NCBI GenBank assembly: GCA_934149325.1
Contig: CAKPEJ010000017.1
Coordinates: 1-22,423, forward strand
Direction: 5' to 3'
Origin: an uncultured Bacilli bacterium
GTDB lineage: Bacteria > Bacillota_I > Bacilli_A > RF39 > UBA660
Length of the DNA stretch: 22,423 bases
The notes under the pieces are model-generated. The model had not been told where the DNA came from. It worked only from the letters and a program-made list of their open reading frames with translations, and did not search any database. Position 1 is the first letter of the stretch; each line of letters starts with the position of its first letter. Of this stretch, positions 15,511 through 22,066 are shown piece by piece. A program made the position numbers and the translations under genes.

Positions 15511-17204
15511 ATGACTATTATTAATGATAGTACAGTAGTTGTATATGATAGTAATGAATAAAAAAATATATTAGAAGGTAGTAACAATTATACAAAAGTT
15601 TATTTTGGAAGTAATATAACACTCGAAAGCGGTATAAAAATTTCTAGTTCTAAAAATAATACATATAAAGATATAGTTGTAGAATATAATAATATAACAT
15701 ATTTAGGGCCACAAATTAGTTTTCATCCAACGGGACTTACTCGATTTGTAGATTGTAATATTACAGTACAGGAAAATTATTCTGCTGGAAATGAAGTTGC
15801 AGAATGTAATAAAATAGAAATCGGTGGTACAACAACTATTTTACATAAGTCTACAGCAAACTCATCTTTTTGGTTTAGGGGATCAAATCCATCATTTACA
15901 ATATTACCTTTTTCTAATGTTAATTTTACAAGTGAAAAAAGAGAATTATTTTATGGAGTAACAGATTTAACTTTTACTATATCAAAAAATGCATCATTTT
16001 ATGTTACCACATATAGTGGAATGGGGTATGGAAGTAATGGAACTGGAACTACATTAATAGATCAAAATGCTTTATTTTCATTAAAACAGACAAATAATAA
16101 TGGTAGTTATCCAACATGGTATAGTTATGGGGTAATAACTTTAAACTCAAACTCAACATTAAGTATAATTAATGATTATAATAATATAACATCATCTAAT
16201 TATAATATTTATTTTACTGGTTCAAAATCAGGTTTTATATTAAATAATTCATTAAGAGTTGTTTTATATAATAAAATTACGAATGTTATATATATATATA
16301 TTCAACTACTTCCTTTGAATTTAATTTTAATAGAATAAATTTATTTGATAAAGTAATAACTATTGATAGTAATATAAGTCTTGATACACTTCCAACATAT
16401 TAATGATATAAAGAAAAAGATGTATCAACAATTACAGGAACATTTACAAATTCAAAAACAACAATAACAAGTAATAATTATACGGAAGAGGAGTTAGTGT
16501 CCTTTCCAGATCTTAATAATTTTCTTCTTCAAAATAAAAAAATTATTTCAATAGGAACTTTTCAAATAACAATGAATGCATTAACGGATCAAGATACAGT
16601 TATGAAAGGTGTAACAGAACCATCATCTTCCGTATTAATTACATATAATGATAAAAATGAGGTTGTTTTAGCAGATAATGTTGGTAATTTTAGTTATTCA
16701 TATGATTCACCTTTGAGTGAGGGGACAAAAATTATAATAACTGTAAAAAAACAAAACGATTTAATATATAGTACAAAAAGTATTACTATTGTATATAATG
16801 GAGAACTTGTAATAGATGAAGCAACAAGTGTAATTAATTTTAATTTTATACCTATAAAAGATGATCCAATATTATGCCCTAGGCTAAGTGACCTTGAAAT
16901 TATAGTTACTGATTCAAGGGCAGTAAGTTCTGATTGGAAACTTTATGCAACTTTAAATCATGATTTAGAATCATCCTCAGGTATTATATTAAAGGATTCT
17001 TTAGTTTTTGTTGATGATAATGATAATATAATGACACTATCTGATAGTCCTACACTTGTTTATACTGGAAAAAATAATAATGGAAGTACAAAAGTTACAT
17101 ATATTACTTTTGATGATGATAGAGGTATTTTATTTAAAGTTAATGATCCATTAATAAATAATATGATATACGACTCTATAATTACTTGGAGTATTGAAGA
17201 ATAA
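15511..17204 (+). pseudogene. Decayed surface adhesin (beta-helix plus WxL-like C-terminus)
   Basis: A single ancestral gene broken in at least three places. From ATG 15511 (AAGAGGTG upstream) translation stops at TAA 15559-15561 after 16 codons. The same frame then stays open from 15562 to 16338. It continues in another frame from about 16290 to 17204, after a (TA)n run at about 16287-16301; one extra TA unit would explain the shift. That frame has adjacent TAA and TGA codons near 16400. The N-terminal part is Ser/Thr/Asn-rich and repetitive, like pectate-lyase-type adhesive beta-helices (VYFGSNITLESG, VDCNITVQENY, LNSNSTLSIIND). The C-terminal part has an Ig-like stretch and a WxL-like segment (DSRAVSSDWKLYATL). 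No signal peptide is seen. Confidence 0.75.
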
Positions 17205-17227
17205 AAAAATCACAAGTGTGATTTTTT
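17204..17227. terminator. Bidirectional terminator between adhesin remnant and DUF11 gene
   Basis: Perfect 10-bp stem AAAAAATCAC (17204-17213) and GTGATTTTTT (17218-17227), loop AAGT. Both flanking convergent reading frames end at its edges. Confidence 0.85.
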
Positions 17228-17486
17228 ACTTTTTACTAACTTGAAATTTTATAAGGTTATTATCTAGTTTGTCTGTAACTACTGGATTAGTATATGCCTT
17301 TTCAGTTTCATTTGTAACTACAATTGTATATGTTAAATTACCATCTGCCCAAATGGATTTATCAGCATTTTTTGTTATAGAAAGACCATTTATCATTGTA
17401 ACAACAGAAACTAGTGATGTAACAGAAGTAGGTATATTATTATAATTTCCAACAACACTTACAGTATTATTTAATTCATTTTCCAT
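17226..17486 (-). CDS. Small DUF11-repeat protein
   Basis: An 86-aa protein with one DUF11-type (TIGR01451-like) beta-sandwich repeat: LSITKNADKSIWADGNLTYT, then IVVTNETEKAYTNPVVTDKL. This repeat is normally found many times in large surface proteins; here it stands alone without signal peptide or anchor. The ATG follows a perfect AGGAGG, so the start is secure. The protein could be a structural subunit, or a surviving fragment of a longer protein. It sits tail-to-tail with the decayed adhesin and shares its terminator, which places it in the same surface-protein neighbourhood. Confidence 0.78.
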   Translation of the reverse strand: MENELNNTVSVVGNYNNIPTSVTSLVSVVTMINGLSITKNADKSIWADGNLTYTIVVTNETEKAYTNPVVTDKLDNNLIKFQVSKK

Positions 17487-17570
17487 ACGTGTCCTCCTAT
17501 CAATATTTTATGAAGAATTAGTTGTTTTGTGTTATAATTACTTTATATAAAAATGAAAGGTATAAGTATT

Positions 17571-17948
17571 ATGATAATGATTACAATTTTTGGAATATTC
17601 TTAATTTTAATTTTTTCTTGGTTACAATATAAAAAATCAAAATGTAATAAAAGTGTAGAAGCAACTTATATAAAGGCTGATACACATTATACTTTTGGAA
17701 TATGGTCAAATTATTATATACCTATTTTTAAATATTTTTATAATGGTATACAATATGAAAGTAGGGTTATTGAACCAATAAATAAAAGAAAATTAGAATC
17801 GTTAATGAAAAATATAAAATGTAATATATTGATAGATGAGAAAAATCCTAAAAACATAATAATAGATAAAAAAATTAGATTTGATGAAATTTCGATTTTA
17901 TTAATAGGAGTATTATTTATATTTGTTGGTGTGTTATTAATGCATTAA
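17571..17948 (+). CDS. DUF3592-like membrane protein
   Basis: A 125-aa protein with a transmembrane helix at each end (about residues 1-18 and 104-123) and a soluble middle. The layout matches DUF3592 proteins: a strand VEATYIKADTHYT, then PIFKYFYNGIQYES, then a strand with ILIDEKNPKNIII directly before the second helix. Both termini are probably cytoplasmic. TATAAT near 17532 gives a promoter. ATG at 17571 has AAAGG 10 nt upstream, whereas ATG at 17553 (six residues longer) has no ribosome-binding site; the shorter form is preferred but not certain. Function unknown. Confidence 0.75.
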   Translation: MIMITIFGIFLILIFSWLQYKKSKCNKSVEATYIKADTHYTFGIWSNYYIPIFKYFYNGIQYESRVIEPINKRKLESLMKNIKCNILIDEKNPKNIIIDKKIRFDEISILLIGVLFIFVGVLLMH

Positions 17949-17988
17949 AGATTATATGTTATGATGAAAATTTAAATATTAAATTTAT

Positions 17989-18023
17989 AAAAAAACAGAT
18001 ATATTACTTAGTAATTATATCTG
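17989..18023 (-). terminator. Intrinsic terminator (minus strand)
   Basis: On the minus strand CAGATAT and ATTAC pair with GTAAT and ATATCTG (one bulged A), followed by seven Ts. The TAA of the remnant gene is in the loop. It would end the transcript of the nucleotidyltransferase and the remnant. Confidence 0.8.
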
Positions 18024-18438
18024 AATTATTTAAATTATTTATTTTTAAGTTTTCTATTTGTTTTAAGCTGTTTAGTTGATTTAATATATTTTTATTAAAT
18101 TGTATTTTTGATTCATCATAAACGTAATGATTAACATTAATATCTTTCATATCAGTGAAATTATATGAAGCAAATAATTCTGTTTTAGTAAAATTATTTA
18201 CAATATCAATAATTTTATTTTTTATATTCTTATCTAAATTATCTTTAGTTGCAATAGTGAAACTTCCATTTTGTTTTTGAGATGATATACTAAAATCACC
18301 TTTATTTATATTGTTATTACTTATAATTATTTTATATTTCCATAGTCAATGTTTGCACCTTCAAAATTAACTTGTTCCTTTAATTCATCTATTAAACTAT
18401 AAGTAATTTCCGTATATATTTCTTCATCCTGAAATATT
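18004..18438 (-). pseudogene. Frameshifted remnant of an unknown gene
   Basis: The stretch between the DUF3592 gene and the nucleotidyltransferase holds coding sequence in two frames on the minus strand. The first part reads GKIFQDEEIYTEITYSLIDE and continues to about 18345 (FEGANIDYGNIK), then hits stops. The next frame continues from KIIISNNNINKGDFSI to the end LNNSDIITK at TAA 18006-18004. One missing base near 18343-18350 (GNIYKIIIS restored) would join them. No start codon exists in the first frame: it is closed by TAG/TAA immediately upstream, inside the nucleotidyltransferase gene. So the N-terminus is lost as well. The parent family is not recognised. Confidence 0.6.
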
Positions 18439-19032
18439 TTACCATTCTATTATATTTAAGTTATCAAAACGTTTTTGCCAACTTTCAGCTTTTTTATCAT
18501 ATAGTTCTTTAGAATTGGCTTTATGTTTGATAGGTCTAATAGTTTTACTAAATATATCACTTAATCCATATGGTGCATAAACTTTGATATTATCATTTTC
18601 TTTAGTTATTCCTATTGAATGTACAGTAGCAATCCATTGATCTATTGCATCTTCTGAATTTTTATATTGATTAATATCTTTATTTTCATTTTCTTTTTTC
18701 CATAAGTGCATTCTTGCCTCATTATGTACATCAAATTCATAATTTAAATTTAGTGCTTTAAAATGTTCTATGATTTTATTTTCCAACTTTTTTTCATACT
18801 CTTTAGATAGATTATTAGGATCATAATATATAATATCAATGTCTTTTATTCCAAAATTCAAAGGTTTCTGGTCATAATAATTCCATATTGTTTGAAATAT
18901 TGATCCTGCTGCAATATAAAAATTTGGTAGATTTAATTCACAAATGTAATCCAGTATTGTTATTAAGTCTTTATTTTCTTTTAAGATTGAAATAAATTTT
19001 TCATTTTGTTCGTAAATAGTTTTATATTTCAT
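18439..19032 (-). CDS. Nucleotidyltransferase family protein (DUF925/NTP_transf_6 type)
   Basis: Cytoplasmic protein of 197 aa matching the nucleotidyltransferase-like family PF06042. YIAAGSIFQTIWN (about 39-51) is the family's glycine-serine motif. KDIDIIYYDP (D64, D66, D71) would carry the metal-binding aspartates. HNEARMHLW (103-111) and APYGLSDIFSKTIRP (near the C-terminus) complete the pattern. The substrate is unknown. AGGTG precedes the ATG and the start is secure. It lies directly upstream of a frameshifted remnant and probably shares its transcript. Confidence 0.88.
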   Translation of the reverse strand: MKYKTIYEQNEKFISILKENKDLITILDYICELNLPNFYIAAGSIFQTIWNYYDQKPLNFGIKDIDIIYYDPNNLSKEYEKKLENKIIEHFKALNLNYEFDVHNEARMHLWKKENENKDINQYKNSEDAIDQWIATVHSIGITKENDNIKVYAPYGLSDIFSKTIRPIKHKANSKELYDKKAESWQKRFDNLNIIEW

Positions 19033-19111
19033 GAGTAATCACCTAGATATATTTTATCATATTTTAGTAATTTATTAGAAAAAAGTGTATCTAATATTAT
19101 ATAAAAATAAA

Positions 19112-19130
19112 ACTCACACAAGGTGTGAGT
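19112..19130. terminator. Hairpin terminator after the lipoprotein gene
   Basis: ACTCACAC (19112-19119) and GTGTGAGT (19123-19130) form a perfect 8-bp stem with a 3-nt loop. T-rich tails follow on both strands (minus TTTTATTTTT, plus AATTTTTTT), so it can end the minus-strand lipoprotein transcript. Confidence 0.78.
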
Positions 19131-19201
19131 AATTTTTTTAATAAGAATGTTAAACATTAATTTACGAATTATAAAGTATTTTTATTTCATGAATACCTTT
19201 T

Positions 19202-19717
19202 TTATTTGCATGAATATCCATCTAAATTTTGTGTTTTATATTCGTCTAATGTTAAATTTTTATTTTTTATACTATTGATAAAAGTATTGTTTTCTTCTTC
19301 ATCATCAGTAGATAATAATTCATTAAGTTTATCAACATCTATTTTATTATAGTCAACAGATATTGTTGTTTCAATATGTGAATCATCTTTTTTAGATACT
19401 TTATAATTTAAGCCATTAACTTCATTAAATTTTTCGATAAGTGCTTGACTTAAAGAAATTGTCATATCTAGGTATTCTGGTAAAGTTTGAATAATTGTTG
19501 AAGATTCAACACTTTTAACAATATTATTTTTATATTGTATTTTTATTGTATCTTCAGTTGTCATATTATCTTCATCGGTTTCAGATTTAGTACAAACTAA
19601 AGTTCCAGAATTGTCATCTTTAACTTTATTAACATTTTTATTAGTAGTGTTATTATTACAACCTGTTGAAAATAAAATCATAAATGATATTAAAATGCCT
19701 ATTAGAATTTTTTTCAT
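19202..19717 (-). CDS. Small lipoprotein (DUF1307/YehR-like)
   Basis: Exported lipid-anchored protein of 171 aa. The signal peptide MKKILIGILISFMILF is followed by the lipobox-like STGC with lipidated Cys20, then a short Asn/Lys linker. The mature part reads LVCTKSETDEDNMTTEDTIK, then IQYKNNIVKSVESSTII, and ends NLDGYSCK. This pattern of two distant cysteines and a beta-helix-beta body resembles the YehR/DUF1307 lipoproteins. AAGGAGG lies before the ATG, so the start is secure. It is transcribed alone and ends at the hairpin at 19112-19130. Confidence 0.78.
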   Translation of the reverse strand: MKKILIGILISFMILFSTGCNNNTTNKNVNKVKDDNSGTLVCTKSETDEDNMTTEDTIKIQYKNNIVKSVESSTIIQTLPEYLDMTISLSQALIEKFNEVNGLNYKVSKKDDSHIETTISVDYNKIDVDKLNELLSTDDEEENNTFINSIKNKNLTLDEYKTQNLDGYSCK

Positions 19718-19923
19718 AATATACCTCCTTTACATCTATTTTAAAAATATCTGTACTAGCATATTTTTAAGCAAATTAATAATTTTATTATATAAAATTA
19801 ATTTGAAAAATCAATAGCTTTTGCATGAAATATATTTTTTTAATATGAATTATATTTTGAGTTTAAAAAATAGATAATTAGAACAGTTTTTTTCAAATTA
19901 GTTTTTTTAGGGATATTTTTTAT
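19718..19923. other. Non-coding A+T-rich spacer
   Basis: No supported gene is seen in this spacer. It contains the ribosome-binding site of the lipoprotein gene at its left end and several T-runs; otherwise nothing is recognised. Confidence 0.4.
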
Positions 19924-19953
19924 AAAAAAATTAATCATATTTCAGATTAATTT
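19924..19953 (-). terminator. Terminator of the candidate small RNA
   Basis: On the minus strand AAATTAATC and GATTAATTT pair over 9 bp with an 8-nt loop, followed by seven Ts. Confidence 0.78.
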
Positions 19954-20040
19954 ATATATTAAGTTCAAACTAAATAGTTCGAACAGATTCGTCAATGGAG
20001 CGGTTAAGCAACAGCTTACGAACCATAACACTCTCTTTCT
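19924..20040 (-). ncRNA. Candidate independent small RNA gene, ~117 nt
   Basis: A complete minus-strand transcription unit with no plausible reading frame. A consensus-spaced promoter (20047-20075) predicts a start at an A near 20040. The body is richer in G+C than its surroundings and can fold. GTTCGAAC and GTTTGAAC (19963-19984) form an 8-bp hairpin with a 6-nt loop. GGTT-AAGC-loop-GCTT-AACC (20002-20024) forms a bulged hairpin. An alternative pairing joins TTCGT and ACGAA (19988-19992 with 20018-20022). It ends with a 9-bp terminator stem (19928-19953) and seven Us. I do not recognise it as 6S, SRP RNA, tmRNA, RNase P or a riboswitch class. It could also be a leader, but no gene follows in range. 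Confidence 0.68.
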
Positions 20041-20046
20041 AAAAAC

Positions 20047-20075
20047 ATTATATATGAATTCTTATTAAATTTCAA
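20047..20075 (-). promoter_or_regulatory. Promoter of the candidate small RNA
   Basis: On the minus strand, TTGAAA (20075-20070), exactly 17 nt, TATAAT (20052-20047): one base off the -35 consensus, a perfect -10 and ideal spacing, among the best sigma-A matches in the window. It points away from the neighbouring + strand gene. Confidence 0.8.
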
Positions 20076-20152
20076 TGGTAGTATGGAAAATTTTGTTATT
20101 CTATAGTATAATTTTGTTATGTAATAGATTCTTTATTGAGAGGTGATTATAA

Positions 20153-20884
20153 ATGTTTGTTAATTATGCACATAGAGGTGCTTCTGCATACGCACCTGAA
20201 AATACAATGATATCATTTAGAAAAGCATTACAATTAGGTGCAAATGGAATTGAATTAGATTTACAACGAACAAAAGATGGAAAAATTGTCATTTTTCATG
20301 ATAAAAATATTGATAAGAAATCCAATGGAAAAGGTAAAATTAGTGATTATACATATAAAGAATTATTAGATTTTGATTTTGGAAGTTGGTTTGATATAAA
20401 ATATAAAGATGAAAGAATTGTTTTATTTGAAAATTTTGCCAAAGAATTTTTATCAAAAAATTTAACTTTTGCTATAGAATTAAAACAAGAAGGAATAGAA
20501 AAGGATGTCTTAGATATTATAAAAAAATATGCTACGCACGATGATATTTATATAACATCTTTTAATTTTAATGCTCTTAATAATGTTAGGGCGATAGATT
20601 CAAATATAAAATTGTCTTGGTTAATCGAAGATAGAATAAACATTGATAATATAAGTAAATTACTAGAAATTAATGGGATTCAAATATGTCCTAATGCAGA
20701 AGATGTTACAATAGAAGATATAAAATTAGCAAATAAAAGTGGAGTTAGAGTAAGACTTTGGGGAGTTTCTAATGAAGATATAATGAGGAAAGCTTTTAAT
20801 TTTAATATAGACGGAATGACTGTTAATTTTCCAGATAAACTTAAGGAATTAATGGAGGAAAAATATAATGGATGTAAATTTTAA
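20153..20884 (+). CDS. Glycerophosphodiester phosphodiesterase
   Basis: Hydrolyses glycerophosphodiesters to glycerol-3-phosphate and an alcohol, in phospholipid turnover. The TIM-barrel catalytic residues are present: H7-R8 in AHRGASAYAPENT (E16-N17), E34 and D36 in GIELDLQRTKDG, and H49-D50 in IVIFHDKNID. FAIELKQEG and the C-terminal DGMTVNFPDKL are typical of the short, cytoplasmic UgpQ-type enzymes. Length (243 aa) is normal and no signal peptide is seen. GAGAGGTGA precedes the ATG, and TATAAT near 20107 is a likely -10. It overlaps the next gene by 17 nt as the first gene of a three-gene operon. Confidence 0.94.
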   Translation: MFVNYAHRGASAYAPENTMISFRKALQLGANGIELDLQRTKDGKIVIFHDKNIDKKSNGKGKISDYTYKELLDFDFGSWFDIKYKDERIVLFENFAKEFLSKNLTFAIELKQEGIEKDVLDIIKKYATHDDIYITSFNFNALNNVRAIDSNIKLSWLIEDRINIDNISKLLEINGIQICPNAEDVTIEDIKLANKSGVRVRLWGVSNEDIMRKAFNFNIDGMTVNFPDKLKELMEEKYNGCKF

Positions 20885-21365
20885 TGATGAAATTATTTAC
20901 GAAACTAAAAATTTTATAGTATGTATACCTAAAATGCCACATATTCCAAGAAAAGATGGTGGGCATATTTGGATAAGAGCTAAAAAAAATAAATTTTGTA
21001 GTAGATTAGATTTAAATCCTAAAGAAGCAACAGAAGTGATGAGACTAACAATGTTAATTAGCGAAGCAATGATAAACGGAATGAAAAATAGGAATATTAG
21101 TATAGAAAAAATAAACTATCAAGAAAATGGTAATTGGGCATATCGTAAAGGAAAAAATCCAGTTTTCCATATACATTTATATGGAAGAACAATAAATTCA
21201 AAAACTCAAACTTTTGGAGAAGCGCTAGTATTTCCGAACAAAGATACAGGTTTTTATGATAAATTTGAATCATTTAATTTTGACGATATAAGGGAGATAA
21301 AAAAGCAAATTTCAGTATTAGAAAATACTGAAAAGTATAATCCTAAAAATTGGAATTTAAAATAG
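20868..21365 (+). CDS. HIT-like (histidine triad) family protein
   Basis: Probable nucleotide-binding hydrolase or transferase of the HIT fold, 165 aa. The active-site motif is FHIHLYGR (H101 and H103), close to the family pattern H-x-H-x-H. The central, nucleophilic position H103 is kept, but the third His is Tyr105. MPHIPRKDGGHIWIRAKK near the N-terminus, and GEALVFPNKDTGFYDKF after the motif, are not usual for dinucleoside polyphosphate hydrolases, so this is a divergent branch. GGAGG lies upstream, inside the end of the preceding gene, so translation is coupled. Substrate not known. Confidence 0.75.
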   Translation: MDVNFNDEIIYETKNFIVCIPKMPHIPRKDGGHIWIRAKKNKFCSRLDLNPKEATEVMRLTMLISEAMINGMKNRNISIEKINYQENGNWAYRKGKNPVFHIHLYGRTINSKTQTFGEALVFPNKDTGFYDKFESFNFDDIREIKKQISVLENTEKYNPKNWNLK

Positions 21366-21385
21366 TTTATTGAAAGGATAATATT

Positions 21386-21922
21386 ATGAATATTTATGTT
21401 ATAAGACATGGTAGAACAAATAATAATGATTTAGGACTATTTAATGGAAGAAATGATGAAGATATAAATGATATAGGAATAGAACAAGCAAAAAAAGTAA
21501 GAGATACTTTAAGAAAAATTAATATAGATTTGATTATATGTTCTCCTATGAAAAGAACAAAACATACAGCAAATATTATAAACATAAACAACATCCCTAT
21601 AATTTACGATAACAGATTGATAGAAAGAGATACTGGTGATATAACATTAATGCCCTATGAAATAATTGATAGAGAAGAATATTGGAATTATTATTCTACT
21701 AAATATAAAAATGTAGAAACAGTAGATAATTTGTTAAAAAGAGTTTATTCTTGTATTAATGATATAATTAAAAATTATAATAATAAAAATATTTTAATAG
21801 TTACGCATAATGGTGTAGCAAGAGCAATATATGCGTATTTTAATGGTATTCCAAAAGATGGCAAGATTTGGAAAATTGGAACACAAAAAAATTGTGAAAT
21901 TAGAAAATATAATATAAAATAA
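21386..21922 (+). CDS. Histidine phosphatase family (phosphoglycerate-mutase-like) protein
   Basis: Phosphatase of 178 aa with the complete histidine-phosphatase core. R7-H8-G9 in YVIRHGRTNNN includes the phospho-acceptor H8. R57 is in CSPMKRTKHTA, E80 in RLIERDTGD, and H141 in IVTHNGVARAI. NGRNDEDINDIGIEQA is the usual second-strand signature. At 178 aa it fits the small broad-specificity phosphatases (PhoE/CobC/GpmB-like) rather than glycolytic mutase. GAAAGGA precedes the ATG, 20 nt after the HIT-like gene, so it is the last gene of the operon. With a glycerophosphodiesterase and a HIT-like protein, a role in phosphate-ester salvage is likely, though the substrate is unproven. Confidence 0.92.
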   Translation: MNIYVIRHGRTNNNDLGLFNGRNDEDINDIGIEQAKKVRDTLRKINIDLIICSPMKRTKHTANIININNIPIIYDNRLIERDTGDITLMPYEIIDREEYWNYYSTKYKNVETVDNLLKRVYSCINDIIKNYNNKNILIVTHNGVARAIYAYFNGIPKDGKIWKIGTQKNCEIRKYNIK

Positions 21923-21923
21923 A

Positions 21924-22001
21924 AGGGCCTGGGAATTCCCATAGTAGAATTTATGCGGGAGTATAAATTCAGTGCTGGCTAGACACAAGTTTTACTCCCA
22001 G
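21924..22001. other. GC-richer self-complementary element, possible structured RNA or mobile repeat
   Basis: About 45% G+C (35 of 77 bases from 21925) against roughly a quarter around it. It offers several pairings. CTGGGA (21929-21934) can pair with TCCCAG (21996-22001) as an outer stem. GAATTTAT (21947-21954) and ATAAATTC (21963-21970) form a perfect 8-bp hairpin. TGGGAATTCCCA (21930-21941) is a 12-nt palindrome. GGGAGTA from the hairpin loop (21957-21963) complements TACTCCC (21993-21999), a possible pseudoknot or alternative. No reading frame is plausible. It begins one base after the phosphatase stop codon and lies next to tnpV. Confidence 0.5.
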
Positions 22002-22015
22002 ATTTAAAAATATAT

Positions 22016-22057
22016 AAAAAGAGGAATAAATTATTTTGATAATTTTTTCCTCTTTTT
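22016..22057. terminator. Strong bidirectional terminator
   Basis: AAAAAGAGGAA (22016-22026) pairs with TTCCTCTTTTT (22047-22057); inside, AAATTAT and ATAATTT pair around TTTG. It can end both the + strand operon with its structured element and the minus-strand tnpV. Confidence 0.85.
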
Positions 22058-22066
22058 GAAGATTAT

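Noticed and set aside
15559..16403. Stop-codon reassignment (recoding) as the explanation for the interrupted adhesin
   Set aside because: Two TAA codons and one TGA would all need reading through, plus a frameshift, while TAA ends most neighbouring genes. Decay is simpler.
19820..20152. Riboswitch in the + strand leader of the glycerophosphodiesterase gene
   Set aside because: The consensus promoter and terminator around the structured part are on the minus strand, pointing away from that gene, and no + strand expression platform is seen.
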